Source of the DNA: Halichondria panicea
Taxonomy: Eukaryota; Porifera; Demospongiae; Suberitida; Halichondriidae
Assembly: GCF_963675165.1 (NCBI RefSeq)
Contig: NC_087377.1
Location: forward strand, 13,140,198-13,204,197
DNA: 64,000 nt
Reading direction: 5' to 3'
In this document: in pieces, positions 1 to 12,015 of the stretch
How positions within the stretch are numbered: the first letter of the stretch is position 1
Layout: the number at the start of each line of letters is the position of its first letter
Notes under the pieces: generated by a model
What the model was told of the DNA's origin: nothing
The model's input: the letters and a program-made list of their open reading frames with translations, nothing else
Database searches by the model: none
Made by a program: the position numbers and the translations under genes

Positions 1-390
1 ATGTGTGGCCTTTAAAAGCTGCACTCTGGTCAACTAAGCTGCTTAGCAAGCATGTAGACTATTGTAGAGCTTGTGTCCACTTGTGAAGTGCCTGTGTACA
101 CAAATGGCTTGCTGCTTCCTCTTCGAAAATATTCTATGGCTACCAAGATAGTCCAGAGGGTCTACCAATGGATACTACTCAGTCCTACGTACTGTATAGC
201 TTGTTTTAAACCTTTTTTTTAAGTGTCCTAATTGAACAGCTCAGCAGAACATCAAATTAGGATAATCGCATTCATGATACTATCCAATCTGCCACAGAAT
301 CCAATATCATGCAACATTCACAAGTTGATAGCACGCTCCCTCCCAGATTGTTGTTGTAAAAATTACAACATTTTGACCGGTAAAGGATAA
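1..390 (+). repeat. Dispersed repeat, copy A (cut by window start)
   Basis: This stretch is nearly identical to 4573-4963 and recognisable, more diverged, at about 53766-54065. Shared landmarks are the ggcctttaaaagctgcactc start and the gttgtaaaaattacaac near the end. Copies A and B stop matching exactly at ccggtaaagg, where the piggyBac-bearing sequence begins in copy A. No coding potential was recognised. Confidence 0.85.
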
Positions 391-546
391 TCTTTACAAC
401 AATGGGTATGGATCGTCGCCCACTGGGTTGTTTTTCATGACTGACACTTGTAGCTTAGTAATATTTCATGTTTAGTTGCAAAATAATGACAGAAAAACAC
501 TTGAAAATGACATGTACACAATTAATATTTATTAGCACGTTCACAC

Positions 547-2179
547 CTAGTCTAGTTTACTACATCTATGTCCAATAATAGCATGTTCATGGCAGATCCT
601 GATGGTACAGTTTGGGCAAGCCATTGCTGTGTGCTTTTGCTCCTTGCTGGGTATCCTGTCTTGCACACATATTTGACATCTACCTCTGCTCAGTCCCACT
701 CTGCTGACACTCACACGGATGTCCTGTGAGGGAGGATTACCAAGGTTGAGACCAGACACACCTCTAGCACATGTACGTGACATACTCAACAGACTACCAA
801 TCACTTCCAAACGAAACCCTTTCAAACACTTAGGCTTTTCACCTACCCTCACACAATTGTGCTTGTACAGAATATACCCATTATTAACAGTAATATCCAC
901 AAAATGAAACAAGATCCTGAACCAATACCGGCGACACTTTCTATCATATCCATACGTCTTCCTCATACGCCCTGTATTGTCAACCCCTCCCATGTACAAG
1001 TTATAGGCAGGGAGACAAGGGGGAACACTCTGTGCGCATAGAGTACCATCTGCCTGCAATCTGAACACAGCGTCTGGCATTGTCTCAGGAAATACATTAG
1101 TAGCAAAACACACCACCTTACGGTCATTGAACACAAAGTAACAGATGTCATCCACAGTCTTAGATACATATTCACCTTTATGAGGTACCACACCCTTTAG
1201 ATCTGAGGGGAAACCAGCGGCTGACTTTGTCATTGTACCCACTACGAATACGTCATGCTTACGTAAGTATACAATCAACGGACCAGATGTATAAAAGTTG
1301 TCCATGTAGACCACATGATTCATTGTAAGAAAAGGCTCAACTAATTGCTTCACTACCCTCATCAGAAGTCCCTTCTCTGACACCTTTGTCCCGGAAGAAC
1401 CGGTGAGCCTACCACTATACACATCAAACGTACATAGATACCCACAACAAGAACAAGAGCAGCACCACACCTTGAAACCTAGCTTTACAGGCTTTCTGGG
1501 CATATGAATTTTACCCCATTTTCTACCCTTGTACTTAATCATCATTTCATCTACGGAAAGCTCTTGGCTAGGATGATATTTGGCCAAGTGGTTTGTACTG
1601 AGCGTTTCCGAAACTGTATGTATCTTGCTTGTTATCTTTCTGCTATCAACTATGCACGTATTGTCGTTACAATGGAGATAGCGCCGCAAGGATTTAAATC
1701 TATTGAAAGGCATGGTGTCCTTAACAGCCTGTACTCCTAAGAGCCGATCTGTGGACCAGTAGTCAGTATACTCGGGGAGCCTATGAATACCCATCTCCAG
1801 TATTATGCCAATAAATACCCAGATCTCGTCTCTATGAGTACCCTTCCAACTTTTAGCTCCACACTGTGTGGCATACAGGTTTGTTTGCTCGGCTATGTGC
1901 TCACACAAGCTATCTGGCCACAATAGTTTCACAAAGTCTATGAACGCAGTGTTACAGGGGTCAACTTTATCTGCAGCACCAACTACACCCTTGAACTCGG
2001 GATATTTCCCAGTGGACTTAGCTTTTCGTAATCCATCCTGCCCTGCCAGCTTCCTTCGTTTCGGAGTTGGAGCCATACCATCCACCAGCTTGTCTCTTCC
2101 TCCTCCTCCTCCTCCTCCGTCTTCTGTGTCCTCGTCGTCACTCGCGTCTACATGACAGAAAGAAATAGCAACTGTCAAG

Positions 2180-2215
<36 letters not shown>

Positions 2216-3142
2216 CGCGAAACGGGAGGAGCCTAATACACCACAGGGACTATGAATATCATTATAGGAGCCCTCCGACCACATAATAGTGCTATGAATA
2301 TCATTAAGTGCTGGGGGGTGGGCAGTACAGTACAGTACAGTACAGCAGAGGAAAAGGCTCTTCCACATATAAAGCAGTGTGGGAGGAGCCTAATTAACCA
2401 CAGGACAACTATGAATACCATTATGGGAGCGCTCCAACCACATAATAGCGCTATGAATATCATTAAGTGCTGGGGGGGCAGCACAGCACAGTACAGTACA
2501 GCAGAGGAAAAGGCTCGTCCACTTCGGTGGGAGGAGTCTAATTAACCACAATAAACTATGAATACCATTATGGGGGGGCGCTCTGAACACATAATAGTGC
2601 TATGAATATCATTAAGTGCTGGGGGGGAAGTACAGTACAGCACAGCAGAGGAAAAAAGGCACAAGAAAAAAGTCTCGTCCACATCGAAGGCCGCTCCCAC
2701 AGAGTCTAATAAACCACAAGGACTATGAATATAATTATAGGAGAGCTTAGGAGCACTATTAATGGCTGGGGGTACAGTACAGTACAGTACGGAGCAGAGG
2801 AAAAGGCTGCAATAAACCACACGAACCTTAATTAAGGACTACGAATACCATTAGGCAAGTAAGCAAAAAAGCGACCGTAGATAACGACAGTGTGTTAGGT
2901 ACACACTTCAGTAGGCAGCATGTGGTAATAGGCAGCATGTGGTAATGACTTTTCTACAGTCAAAATTAATGGTACAATGACCCAAACCAGTTACCTGAAA
3001 TATCTGTCTCAAAACAGTCATCACTGCAGTCATCCTGGTCTTCCTCGTCCTCCTCAAGCTCGCTGCAGTCATCCTGGTCCTCCTCAAGCTCGCTGACATA
3101 GTTTCCCAGACCCATTAGTGTGATTCTTGAATGCTCCATCAT
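547..3142 (-). CDS. piggyBac transposase, two exons
   Basis: This is a cut-and-paste DNA transposase of the piggyBac (DDE_Tnp_1_7) family. Exon 2 (2147-547) carries the RNase H-like core with DEMMIKYKGR, YMDNFYTS and GGVDNTGR, which supply the three catalytic aspartates, followed by a C-terminal cysteine/histidine cluster (CQIC...CPNC...CHEH...HRC) that binds zinc in relatives. The long open frame runs upstream through a CA microsatellite to a Met followed by Cys-Val repeats, which is an unlikely start. A better start lies in exon 1 (3142-2995), which encodes an acidic N terminus beginning MMEHSRITLMGL. Its donor CAG/GTAACT and the acceptor tttctgtcatgtag join in phase 1, giving about 582 residues without a stop. 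Family and catalytic residues are clear; the splice is my inference. Confidence 0.88.
2180..2211. repeat. (CA)n microsatellite in the transposase intron
   Basis: An uninterrupted CA run lies just upstream of the proposed exon 2 acceptor. On the minus strand it reads as alternating Cys-Val codons and artificially extends the transposase reading frame. Confidence 0.95.
2228..2820. repeat. Minisatellite in the transposase intron, about 4 units
   Basis: Units of roughly 140-165 bp begin near 2228, 2391, 2530 and 2690. Each contains gaggagcctaat, ctatgaatatcatta, aagtgctgggg, a run of cagta/cagca and gcagaggaaaaggct. The last unit is the most diverged. The array fills most of the proposed transposase intron, and short reading frames through it are not genes. 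Confidence 0.85.
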
Positions 3143-3201
3143 CTAAAAATAACCCTTTACCGCGTACCGTTCAGCCGCACACAATCTGGAAAATCTGGAA
3201 C

Positions 3202-4401
3202 CATAGATACTATAAATTACATGGATATGAAACGCCTCCGTAAACGGACGTTTGGGCTGGGATGATGATTGCCTCGGATGTAACGGTCTAGTATACGAAT
3301 TTTTCCAAATAAAAATGGCTACTGAAAGTGTGTCTCTAGTTGTTCCAGCTCTGAGAGCGTTTCAGATGACTTTTGAAAATTTCTGACTGAGAATGATGAT
3401 GATGGAGGCTTGACAATAACAAGAATAACTTTACATGTGCATTCTGGGATTTAATATAGCACAAAATTATTATTATTTAATAACAAAAACTATGTGTCTA
3501 GATAGATTGGAAATGAATGAATCATGATAATGCTTGGCTATAATAGCTGATGTGGAGTAGAGGCTTTGACATAGACATGTGGACGTCACATTCTCGTGTC
3601 ATTCTTTCGCCAGTCAATGAATGGTTCCTTCTTCTCGCAAGGCATTGTCTGAGGTGTAGTCTGGCTGCAAAACATAAGCAAACAGTCAAGTATGACATTG
3701 TAACAACTATAATAATTATACGAACGAAAAATAATTCTGTAGCTATAATTTCATAATCGAAAAATAATAAATAATCAACAACAATTCATTGAGAGCGTGA
3801 ATTTTTAGTACATTTGAACTTGCTTTTTAGCCAAACTAAGACATGTGCATTAATAAAGCTTAGTGGACCCGGTGAACATGCCCTTACTCTACGCAATAAA
3901 ACTTAGTACAGACATTCAACAAATGTGGTTCAAGAAATCAACTGACACAAAGAAGGACACTTGAAAACACCTTCAACTGTTTGTAACCAGATAGTTAAAG
4001 CATACACAAGGTCAGAAGTAAGTGGACCCAGTACCTATACCTACTGGCTAACTACTACACAAAAAATAAACACAGTAATTCTTTTCAAACAGCAGATCAA
4101 CTAACAAAAAGTTATTAAAAGAGTGAATATAGCCATTTTTAGCTCCACAAATCAGCTACAACGCTCTAACTGGAACAATCATAACTAAAACTTACTTTAC
4201 AGACCTAGTTAAAGCCAATCATAGTGGTATCACTTCAGTTTTCAATCGTAGACTCTTGTGACAACAGATTCTTTGCTTGCCAGTAGCTCTTCATTTTCTG
4301 GTAGCTGTGAGACAATCCTCCTCCCAGCAAAACTCCGGATACTATCTGGAATCACTGTAATCTAGAGGCGTTTCATATCCATGTAATTTATAGTATCTAT
4401 G
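3202..4401. repeat. Region bounded by 37-bp perfect inverted repeats
   Basis: Positions 3202-3238 and 4365-4401 are exact reverse complements (catagatactataaattaca... and its mirror). The right repeat directly abuts dispersed repeat copy B. The 1.1 kb between them shows no recognisable gene, only AT-rich sequence and short incidental frames. The pair may be two copies of the terminal repeat of the piggyBac-related family, one ending the autonomous element and one starting copy B. Confidence 0.8.
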
Positions 4402-4963
4402 CTGGAACAGTTCCATCACTTTAGTTTGCATCTGAGCCCAACCCACCAAATTAGCTTGATGTTATCTCCGCCCCAAATGAAGTGGCTAATGGCTTGTAGA
4501 GATGGGCGTGGGTCAATGGCTGTGCACAAACTAACCATCGATTTTATGCCTTGCTGCTGCCTCGATGGAAGTATGTGTGGCCTTTAAAAGCTGCACTCTG
4601 GTCAACTAAGCTGCTTAGCAAGCATGTAGACTATTGTAGAGCTTGTGTCCACTTGTGAAGTGCCTGTGTACACAAATGGCTTGCTGCTTCCTCTTCGAAA
4701 ATATTCTATTGCTACCAAGATAGTCCAGAGGGTCTACCAATGGATACTACTCAGTCCTAGATTTACATGCTGTATAGCTTGTTTTAAACCTTTTTTTTTT
4801 TTAAGTGTCCTAATTGAACAGCTCAGCAGACATCAAAGGATAATCGCATTCATGATACTATCCAATCTCCACAGAATCCAATATCATGCAACATTCACAA
4901 GTTGATAGCACGCTCCCTCCCAGATTGTTGTTGTAAAAATTACAACATTTTGACCGGTAAAGG
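4402..4963 (+). repeat. Dispersed repeat, copy B
   Basis: This copy includes the part missing from the window in copy A. It starts next to the 37-bp inverted repeat and ends at ccggtaaagg. Copy C at about 53590-54065 matches over the same extent, including the ccccaatgaagtgg and gatgggcg landmarks. It is non-coding. Confidence 0.85.
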
Positions 4964-5120
4964 TACAGGAAATTCACAGGGCGATCATAATTCGAAAGTG
5001 CCAAGTCAGCATATTGAAACCATTCTTTTTTTGTGCAGACCTTCGATCTAAATAATATAGAGAGAGAGTAGCGAATGGTTTTTGTGCAGACCTAATATAT
5101 AGAGAGAGAGAGTAGCAGAG

Positions 5121-8100
5121 ATGAATGCAAGATCATCAGATCTACAGATTGCTGTCACTCTAGCGTTGCTTATTTTAAGTTGGTCATGCCGAGGGGAAGG
5201 TAGGTAGATGTAAATAAGAAATTATTAAACAATGTTACACAAAGCAGCTTATTTGACAATAACCCCCACTGTGGCTTGTCCTGATGACACTGTCACCTTC
5301 ACCTGCACTCTGCCTGGTAGCTTTATACGATGGGGAATCACTCCACTGCAAGGGGCCCGGTTCAGCATATCTTTACTTTCTAACAATGATGATGTCACAA
5401 ACGGTATTCCAGCATTCCGTGGTGTTCGCAAAGACACGAGTGAAGATAATGTCACTGCCACTCTCACTTCACCGTCTGAGGCCTCCATTGTGGAGGGTTT
5501 TATGGTGGAGTGTCTTGGGGCTAGCTCACAAGAAGGTCCTCTTCCCATTACTGTTGCTGGTGAGTGGTTGATGAATGAGAATGACAGAGTTTAGGCGTTG
5601 CCTGGTTTCCGTGAAACGAATAATACAGTGCATGCAGTGTATGATGTGCCAGGGTTTTGTACAGGGGGGAAGGGGAGATATCCCCCCCTAGATCCAATTT
5701 CTCCCCCCCCCCCCTAAAATGTGCATTCATGTACATGTACTAGTTGTATGACTGAGTGTCCATAGCTGGCAATTTTACATACTAACAGGGTAGCAAAATT
5801 TTCTGGTTACTTTTGTTACTTCCCCCCTCTACTTCAAAATCCTGTATGACACCCTGTATAATGCACACACACACACACACAGATCCACCCTCCCCTCCCT
5901 TGAGTCCAAGAGTCTCCTTCACTCTAAACCAACCCAGCTACTCTAATACTACCCTGGAGTGGGGCCCTCCCTCCTCTACTGGCAGTGTGTCTGTCAACTA
6001 TGTCGTTACTATCTCCCCAACACCTTTCTCTGGGTCACCAGTCACCGTGGAGGCCATCTCGGCACAGATAACTGTCTCCTACAACACTCTCTACAATGTG
6101 ACTATCAGAGCTGACAACTGTGCAGGAATGAGCCAAGAGAGTTTAATTATGGATCTAAGTCAGTCATGATTTATATAGCTAATACTATATAATTCCTCCT
6201 CCTTAATGCAGTTGTGTGCCCCACACCGTCTACTGCTGCTGATGTGACTATCACCAACACACCTCCTGTCACTATTGGTGGATCCATGCTCACCTTCACT
6301 TGCAGAGACAGTGAAGTGATAACCTCAACCTGTGGCAGTAGTGGGTGGTCTCCTGACCCTGGGACCTTCGACTGCAGCAGTCCAGTTACAGGTATATATA
6401 TCATACATAACAGATTGAATGTGTACATGTTTCTATGGTGACCTTATTAGATCCCTCGATCACCTGTGACTCTCCAACAGTACCGTACAATGGCACTGTG
6501 GACATCAATGGTGTGGAAACACCACCCTTCTCACTGGGTTCACAGGTCATCTATCGCTGTGATGAGGGACTGTTCCCCCCTGATGTGAGGACCAGCATGC
6601 ACATGCACTGATGTGGGGGGTAGGGGAGAGTGGGTGGAGAATCCTAGGAGCTTGGTGTGCAGAGTGAGTCCAGGTAATACAGTACAGTGACAGAACAAGG
6701 TCAACCATTAAATTGTCAATCCTTCTTTCAGTCAACTGCTCTCTTCCTGCTGAGCCATCCAACGGAACTATAGTGAACTATGAGAGGTTGAATGAGACAG
6801 TGTCAGAGGGAACAGTGCTGACTTACCAGTGTGACAATGGATTCTCATTGACTGAACCCATCACCATCACTTGCACTAATGCTGGAGTCTGGAGTATTGA
6901 ACCTGAGGCAATCATGTGTGTGCCACCAACTGAAGGTGAGAGTAATGAACCCGAGGCACATAGCAACCACGGGAGTTATGGTAATCCCTTGATTTGTTTG
7001 TCTGCATGTGTATTTAAAGTCTGCTCACCTGGCTGCCATAATTATATACTATAGCGCCTTCTTTTACAGCACGAATAGCCTCAACACAACATATTATTAT
7101 AATTAGTGGGAGCAGATTTAATTTTGTGGCAAGCGAGCAAAAACAGTTATAGTTTATAAGACGGTATACAATATTATGTAGCTAAACATGATATATGCCT
7201 TTAATTTGAGGCACGCCATTACACATGCATGCGATTGTGCACTTATGCACTATACATGCAGCCATGTGCATGCATGGAGCCTTATTTCACGGGAAGACTT
7301 CCTAACTTGCTGGCGTTATTATTATACTGTGAGCCTATACTCCGGTCCCACGCATATATAATGTGTTAGGTGTGTCCTATACATGTATACTTGTAACACT
7401 CCAGGCCTCGATCTTTGCTAGCTCTGCTGTAATTAATCCTAATGGTCCGGGACTCTCAGTGCATGTCAGATGCCACTAGGGTTTATTTCAGTGTGGCTTA
7501 GCAGGTTATAATTATTTCACCTGCTTAAAATGTTCTGTCACCTTAGCTTGGAGCATGTTCTCACAGCTCAACAACTGTAAGGCAATGGCGTTCCCTATCA
7601 AAGACACCATCTGCTGGCTATGGGATTTTTGACAACAAGTAGGAACTAATGAAACAGAAGTTCGTCTATATAATTATCACCCCCTCCTCAACTATAACCT
7701 CAATCCCAGGCAGCACTTCCTTTCTTCAATGGAAGGCTTGTGGCTACCTGGCCCTCAACTTAGTGCATGTAACAACAATTAATTAATGACTGTACATTAT
7801 TAGTCACAATACTATACTACATTGTATAGATCTACTATGAGCAGTAAGGCAATTACATACATGTATGTACATGTAGCACACAGGCTGGCTTACAAAGCAA
7901 TCTTCTTAACGACAACCAGGTAGATGAAGAGTATGACAACTATAGCTCGTACATTATTATACCGGTATAATACAACATCGCTTGCTCCAGGGTTTGCAGC
8001 AACATTGCATGAAGTTACCACAAGTCAACCATTTTGTCTGGAAAACGTTAAAGTAACATTTTTCTGGGGGGACGCAAGCAAGCATCCTATATGCTAGCTT

Positions 8101-8925
8101 CGTGTCAACCACATGTCACCTACATGCTTGGGAAAATCTGAAATAAATCCTGATTTGGACTTCTTTGCCGACTTTACTTTGATCCTATAGTGAATTATAT
8201 AGTCCCATGCATGAAGTGCATGTCTGACCATGTACACCACCATCTATCTACGTGCACGTGTCAAGTGGCACCACGACCGTTTCAAAACTTTTGTCATAAG
8301 GCCATGCAAAGTAGTTCTCAGGCCCTCGCGCTTGGAAATTGGCAGCTTTACAATATCACGTGACCTCAAATTAAAGGAAAAGAAAAGGATAAATTTGTAT
8401 GGCTTTTTGGTCATGAAATAATTATGACTAAAATTAATTAGTAAAAATTATGCACTTCCGCTTATTGAGGAAGTTAGGGGTGTGTTTCAATTAAAATTGT
8501 ATGAATATCATTATCATTAAATGCCTCAATCCGCTTGCTATTTTAGCCTGAGAAACTACAAATTGACTTTGCATGGCCTAAGTGTATTATACTAGTAGGG
8601 TATATACGAATCTGATTGTGCTCTATATAATAATTATTATGCCAATAATTACTGCCAATCCTTCACAGCTGCCACCCTATCAACTGGTGCAACTCTTGCC
8701 ATCGGTGTTACTACTACTTTCGTTGCGTCTACTATCCTTGGATTTCTCGCTGGACTCCTAGTGATGTATTCGTTCACGCGTAAGAAGGCAGTGTACTACA
8801 CAAGAAAAACAGCATTATCTGTTGTACAACCCACGAAACCAGTTGGTCCTGTTTATGAAGAGGTGTCACCCAAAGAGGAGATTGAACTGAACACTAACCA
8901 GGCGTATGGACCATTAGGACTGTGA
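5121..8925 (+). pseudogene. Receptor 1: signal-Ig-FN3-CCP-CCP-CCP-TM-tail, one frameshift
   Basis: Exons by frame and splice sites: 5121-5199 signal peptide (starts MNARSSDLQIAV); about 5248-5559 Ig-like with FTC...RW...ECLG; 5883-6158 FN3; 6212-6391, 6451-6673 and 6732-6935 CCP/sushi; 8669-8925 membrane helix and tail ending YEEVSPKEEIELNTNQAYG-PLGL. All introns are phase 1. In the second CCP exon the frame changes near 6590-6605 (ccagcatgcacatgcactga), giving a TGA; the downstream half (CTDVGG...GEWVENP) is read in another frame, and the exon is one base too long for its neighbours. Either a recent loss of function or an assembly error. Expected role: cell-surface recognition or signalling receptor, by domain content only. 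Without the frameshift it would be about 509 residues. Confidence 0.8.
6936..8668 (+). other. Long last intron of receptor 1
   Basis: This 1.7 kb interval separates the last CCP exon (donor gtgagag) from the membrane exon (acceptor ccttcacag). It is AT-rich with many ataattat and catgcatg motifs. I saw no exon, gene or clear transposon end in it. Confidence 0.6.
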
Positions 8926-9057
8926 ATTTTGTGCTACTAACTTTTGCACTAACTATCATCATGCATACAATTTAAGTTTTCTAGCCAGTATTATAAGTGT
9001 TTCACCTGTTATAGACCGCTAAACATTATTTTCAATAGTAATGACATAATCTTTGTT

Positions 9058-9064
9058 AATAAAA
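9058..9064 (+). terminator. Candidate polyadenylation signal of receptor 1
   Basis: AATAAAA lies about 135 bp after the receptor 1 stop codon, the first good match downstream. Plausible, but common by chance in AT-rich DNA. Confidence 0.4.
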
Positions 9065-9240
9065 GATGTATATATACATGTATACATGCATGCATGCATG
9101 CACAACATTGAGAGAAGCTACAGTTACTGTTCTGTCAAACTGTCCAGATACCTGCAGTTAATAATAAAGGAAGTGCATTACATCTGCCATATGAAGTTAT
9201 AGAAAGTATAATTAGCAAAAAAATTTATTGTGCACATGTG

Positions 9241-9732
9241 TAAATTATTATGGTTTGTTTATAAGAGACATTTCATGTCAAGTCACCACAAACAAAATAA
9301 TGTGCACCCCTTCAGATGAATCAGCCGCACCTCTCAGAGAGGAATTACGTCTGAGTACTCTCTACGTAATGTCATGTCACAATGGAATGTATTACAAGAC
9401 AAAACCATAAAACCATGATTATTATAACAGTGCCACATCCGCTATCTCTGTTTAGCCACAACATTTGCTTGCTGCTCAACCGCACGTAAATTATTATGGT
9501 TTGTTTATAAGAGACATTTCATGTCAAGTCACCACAAACAAAATAATGTGCACCCCTTCAGATGAATCAGCCGCACCTCTCAGAGAGGAATTACGTCTGA
9601 GTACTCTCTACGTAATGTCATGTCACAATGGAATGTATTACAAGACAAAACCATAAAACCATGATTATTATAACAGTGCCACATCCGCTATCTCTGTTTA
9701 GCCACAACATTTGCTTGCTGCTCAACCGCACG
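9241..9732. repeat. Tandem duplication, two 246-bp copies
   Basis: Copy 1 is 9241-9486 and copy 2 is 9487-9732; by eye they are identical. Each begins taaattattatggtttg and ends gctgctcaaccgcacg. A short frame in each translates identically but resembles no known protein. This is either a very recent duplication or an assembly duplication. Confidence 0.9.
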
Positions 9733-9919
9733 TAAAGTTTCATTATTTGCTGCCTCCTATTCAAGTCATCTGATACTTAATGTGAGCAATCTCATTGGTC
9801 ACGTAGGAATTCCATCGTGGCCATAAACTCGTAAGAGTGCTCTTTAGGAGGGCGACTGATTCATGAGACAAATGTTGTATAACCCTATAATAATATGTCA
9901 TATGGAACGTTTGAAACAA

Positions 9920-10275
9920 CTAATTGAAAGGTATACTGTATAGCGGATAATTTTCGTTGGTGCAATTTTCATACTAACTACCTATTTGTATTCGTACAGG
10001 TCAGGATGGTGACGTTGAATATAATATGAACAATTTCTCAGTTTTAATTTTTGTAGCCACTGATACGAAAATTTCCACCATACGAAAATAACTATAAGGT
10101 AATTGGCAGAAATTATGCTCTATAGCATATAGGTGGCCGGGTCACCAACATTTTAGTGAATTTTGAAGCACTCGTAAATAAAAAGCCATAATTATGATAC
10201 ATGGGGCTAAGGTATTAGTATGTATGCCAAGTTTCGTTGAAATCTGAGGGGGTGCTCATTTTTTGTGTTGACTAA
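9920..10275 (+). repeat. Dispersed repeat with tatagcggataattttcg end
   Basis: Landmarks are tatagcggataattttcg, gtacaggtcaggatggtgac, aattggcagaaattatgctc and tgaggaatgtcccataaac. The same series occurs at about 54840-55160 on the same strand and, inverted, at about 58805-59075 and 59240-59440. Its ends resemble the CCGTATAGCG MITE family seen elsewhere. No coding potential. Confidence 0.8.
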
Positions 10276-10375
10276 ATTGAGGAATGTCCCATAAACAAAG
10301 TTAGACTACATTACATCATCTGTAATTGATCTGATTGGCTAAAAACAGTAGATTACATGGAAGCATAATCTACAA

Positions 10376-10490
10376 GAAGGTACTTATTCTACAGGAAATG
10401 GGCGCATATTCTACAGGAAGTGGACACATATTCTACAGGAAATGGACGCATATTCTACAGGAAGTGACAAATAATTTGCAGGAAGTTCTC
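10376..10490. repeat. Short tandem repeat, period about 27 bp
   Basis: About five units built on ttctacaggaaatgg followed by gcgcata or acacata. The first and last units are diverged. No spacer diversity, so not a CRISPR array. Confidence 0.85.
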
Positions 10491-11399
10491 AAAAGTTGAA
10501 ATGAAATTTTTAGTGAAAGTGACAAGAAGATGACAAAAACATTATAAAACACAGAATGCAATAGTTTGTTCAGTCAACAGTCCATTCTTTCCATGTCCAC
10601 TGTTGCTTTGTATTGCTTTTTCCAGTTGGGCATGGGCAAGGGGGGCCAGGAAGCATCAAAAACACTTTAGCAGTCGCTTGACATTTTCTATTGAGTTTTT
10701 TAAGGTTCCATGCCGGTCCAGTCTGCTCTATACCCCCTCCACTCCACCACAGAGCTTCATTCTTCTTCTTGTAGTGTTGCAGTCAGTTCTAGCATAGTTC
10801 TAGGTTCTTTTTACTTGTCTGTTCTTTCCAGTATCTTCAAGAAGCGTTTCACAAGCTTTACTAAGTTTTTTCATTGTTTTGAAGCCGTCTTCTTATCTTT
10901 TTCTGTCAACTGGTGTCTCTCACAGCTCTCCAGCTCGTCCAGCTCGCACAAATTCAATTTCTGTTGCTACGCACCAAACCTGGCTTTTTATAACCACGCC
11001 TCGCGCATGCGCAATGAAGTCCAAGTTAGATAGACCACACCCACTCGTAGAATATGCGTCTTAGTAACCACCTTGGTTACGGTTAGATTCCCTCGGCTTT
11101 GCGCCTCGGGCTAACCGCAACCGCGGAGGTTACATAGACGCATATTCTACTCTTAGATGTAGTCTATCCTATACTAAGTACTTTAAGTGACACAAATTCA
11201 CACAATGTACATGGTATAAAGTGGAGGTTTAGCCCAAGCTGAGTGGGTTTGGCTGTGAGTTAGCTTAAGGGTCATACTGAATGACACAATAAACATACAT
11301 GGTACAGTAACAATCGTCCTGTATAAGGAAAGTTGGACTTGAGCCTATGTCATGCCATACAGTGCTATCATATACATAGAGACAGAAGCTAGACATTAC

Positions 11400-12000
11400 G
11401 TAATGACTCACGTCGGATTATGTTATTCTATTCTCCCCAGCAGCTGACAGAGTGAAGTGAGACAGACCACTCCAGCAGACTGCACCAGGGCATTGTCACT
11501 GCTCTGTGAGGGAGTAAATGGAGTATCTCTACATTATCAAATAATAGGAAACAAGGACACATTTAATTTATACCACATGTACAAAATTAAGTACCCTTAT
11601 CACACACATCTTTGTACATGATTAGTACACCTAATTTACAACATACCTTTATCCCATACCCCACTACACCCTCAATCACACAGCATATCCACACACATCA
11701 CACACCCTCACACACCATTCTTCTCCCACGGCTCTCCCGGCTTGTGATAGTGTGAGTCCACACATCGATCCTCCCCTTCTCATTTTGGGGCCAGTAAACC
11801 ACATGAGAACATCTGCTGATCGGGTCGTCATAGATACGAGGCACCACCCAAATACAGCCAGTCCAGAATCAATACCAGAGGGACTGAGGAAGGGGGAGGA
11901 AGAACTTAATTTGCTTCTTATACCGTACAGTGGGAAATTTTCGTGAGGTGCGTTTCGAGGGCACGAATAGAATACGTGAAAATTAAATCTGGGATAAACT
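11400..12000 (-). pseudogene. HEAT-repeat protein fragments (decayed copy)
   Basis: Two exon-like pieces match better-preserved copies near 55.4-55.9 kb. The piece at about 11420-11510 encodes SAGVVCLTSLCQLLGR on the minus strand. The piece at about 11640-11990 matches the exon containing VHDNPDQQMYSC, but is one base short near gatcagcagatg, so the frame breaks. The flanking DNA from 11160 also matches 55162 onward, so the pieces arrived by segmental duplication. Confidence 0.65.
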
Positions 12001-12015
12001 CCCAGCACTGGTATT

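Larger units (their letters stand above)
379..3162 (-). mobile_element. piggyBac-like DNA transposon (probable core)
   Basis: The interval encloses a complete-looking piggyBac transposase on the minus strand. Reading inward from each side, the left end (379-397) and the right end (3162-3144) match at 16 of 19 positions, starting cggtaaagg, and may be inner terminal repeats. I did not find the TTAA target duplication typical of piggyBac, so the outer limits are uncertain. A second, longer inverted repeat at 3202-3238 could be the true outer end, with its partner left of the window. Copy B (4402-4963), which lacks the transposase, would then be a shortened relative. Confidence 0.55.

Noticed and set aside
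547-2208. Transposase starting at the Met of MCVCVCVCV
   Set aside because: That start lies in a CA microsatellite; a splice acceptor at 2148 and an acidic upstream exon in phase explain the N terminus better.
2228-2820. Several frames of 66-97 residues on both strands
   Set aside because: All are reading frames through the intronic minisatellite.
3202-4401. The 37-bp inverted repeats as ends of one small transposon
   Set aside because: No target duplication is seen outside the repeats and the right one is contiguous with copy B, so they more likely belong to two different copies of a larger family.
9228-9656. Two identical 60-residue frames as a duplicated small gene
   Set aside because: Identity follows from the tandem DNA duplication; no start context, splice sites or homology support coding.
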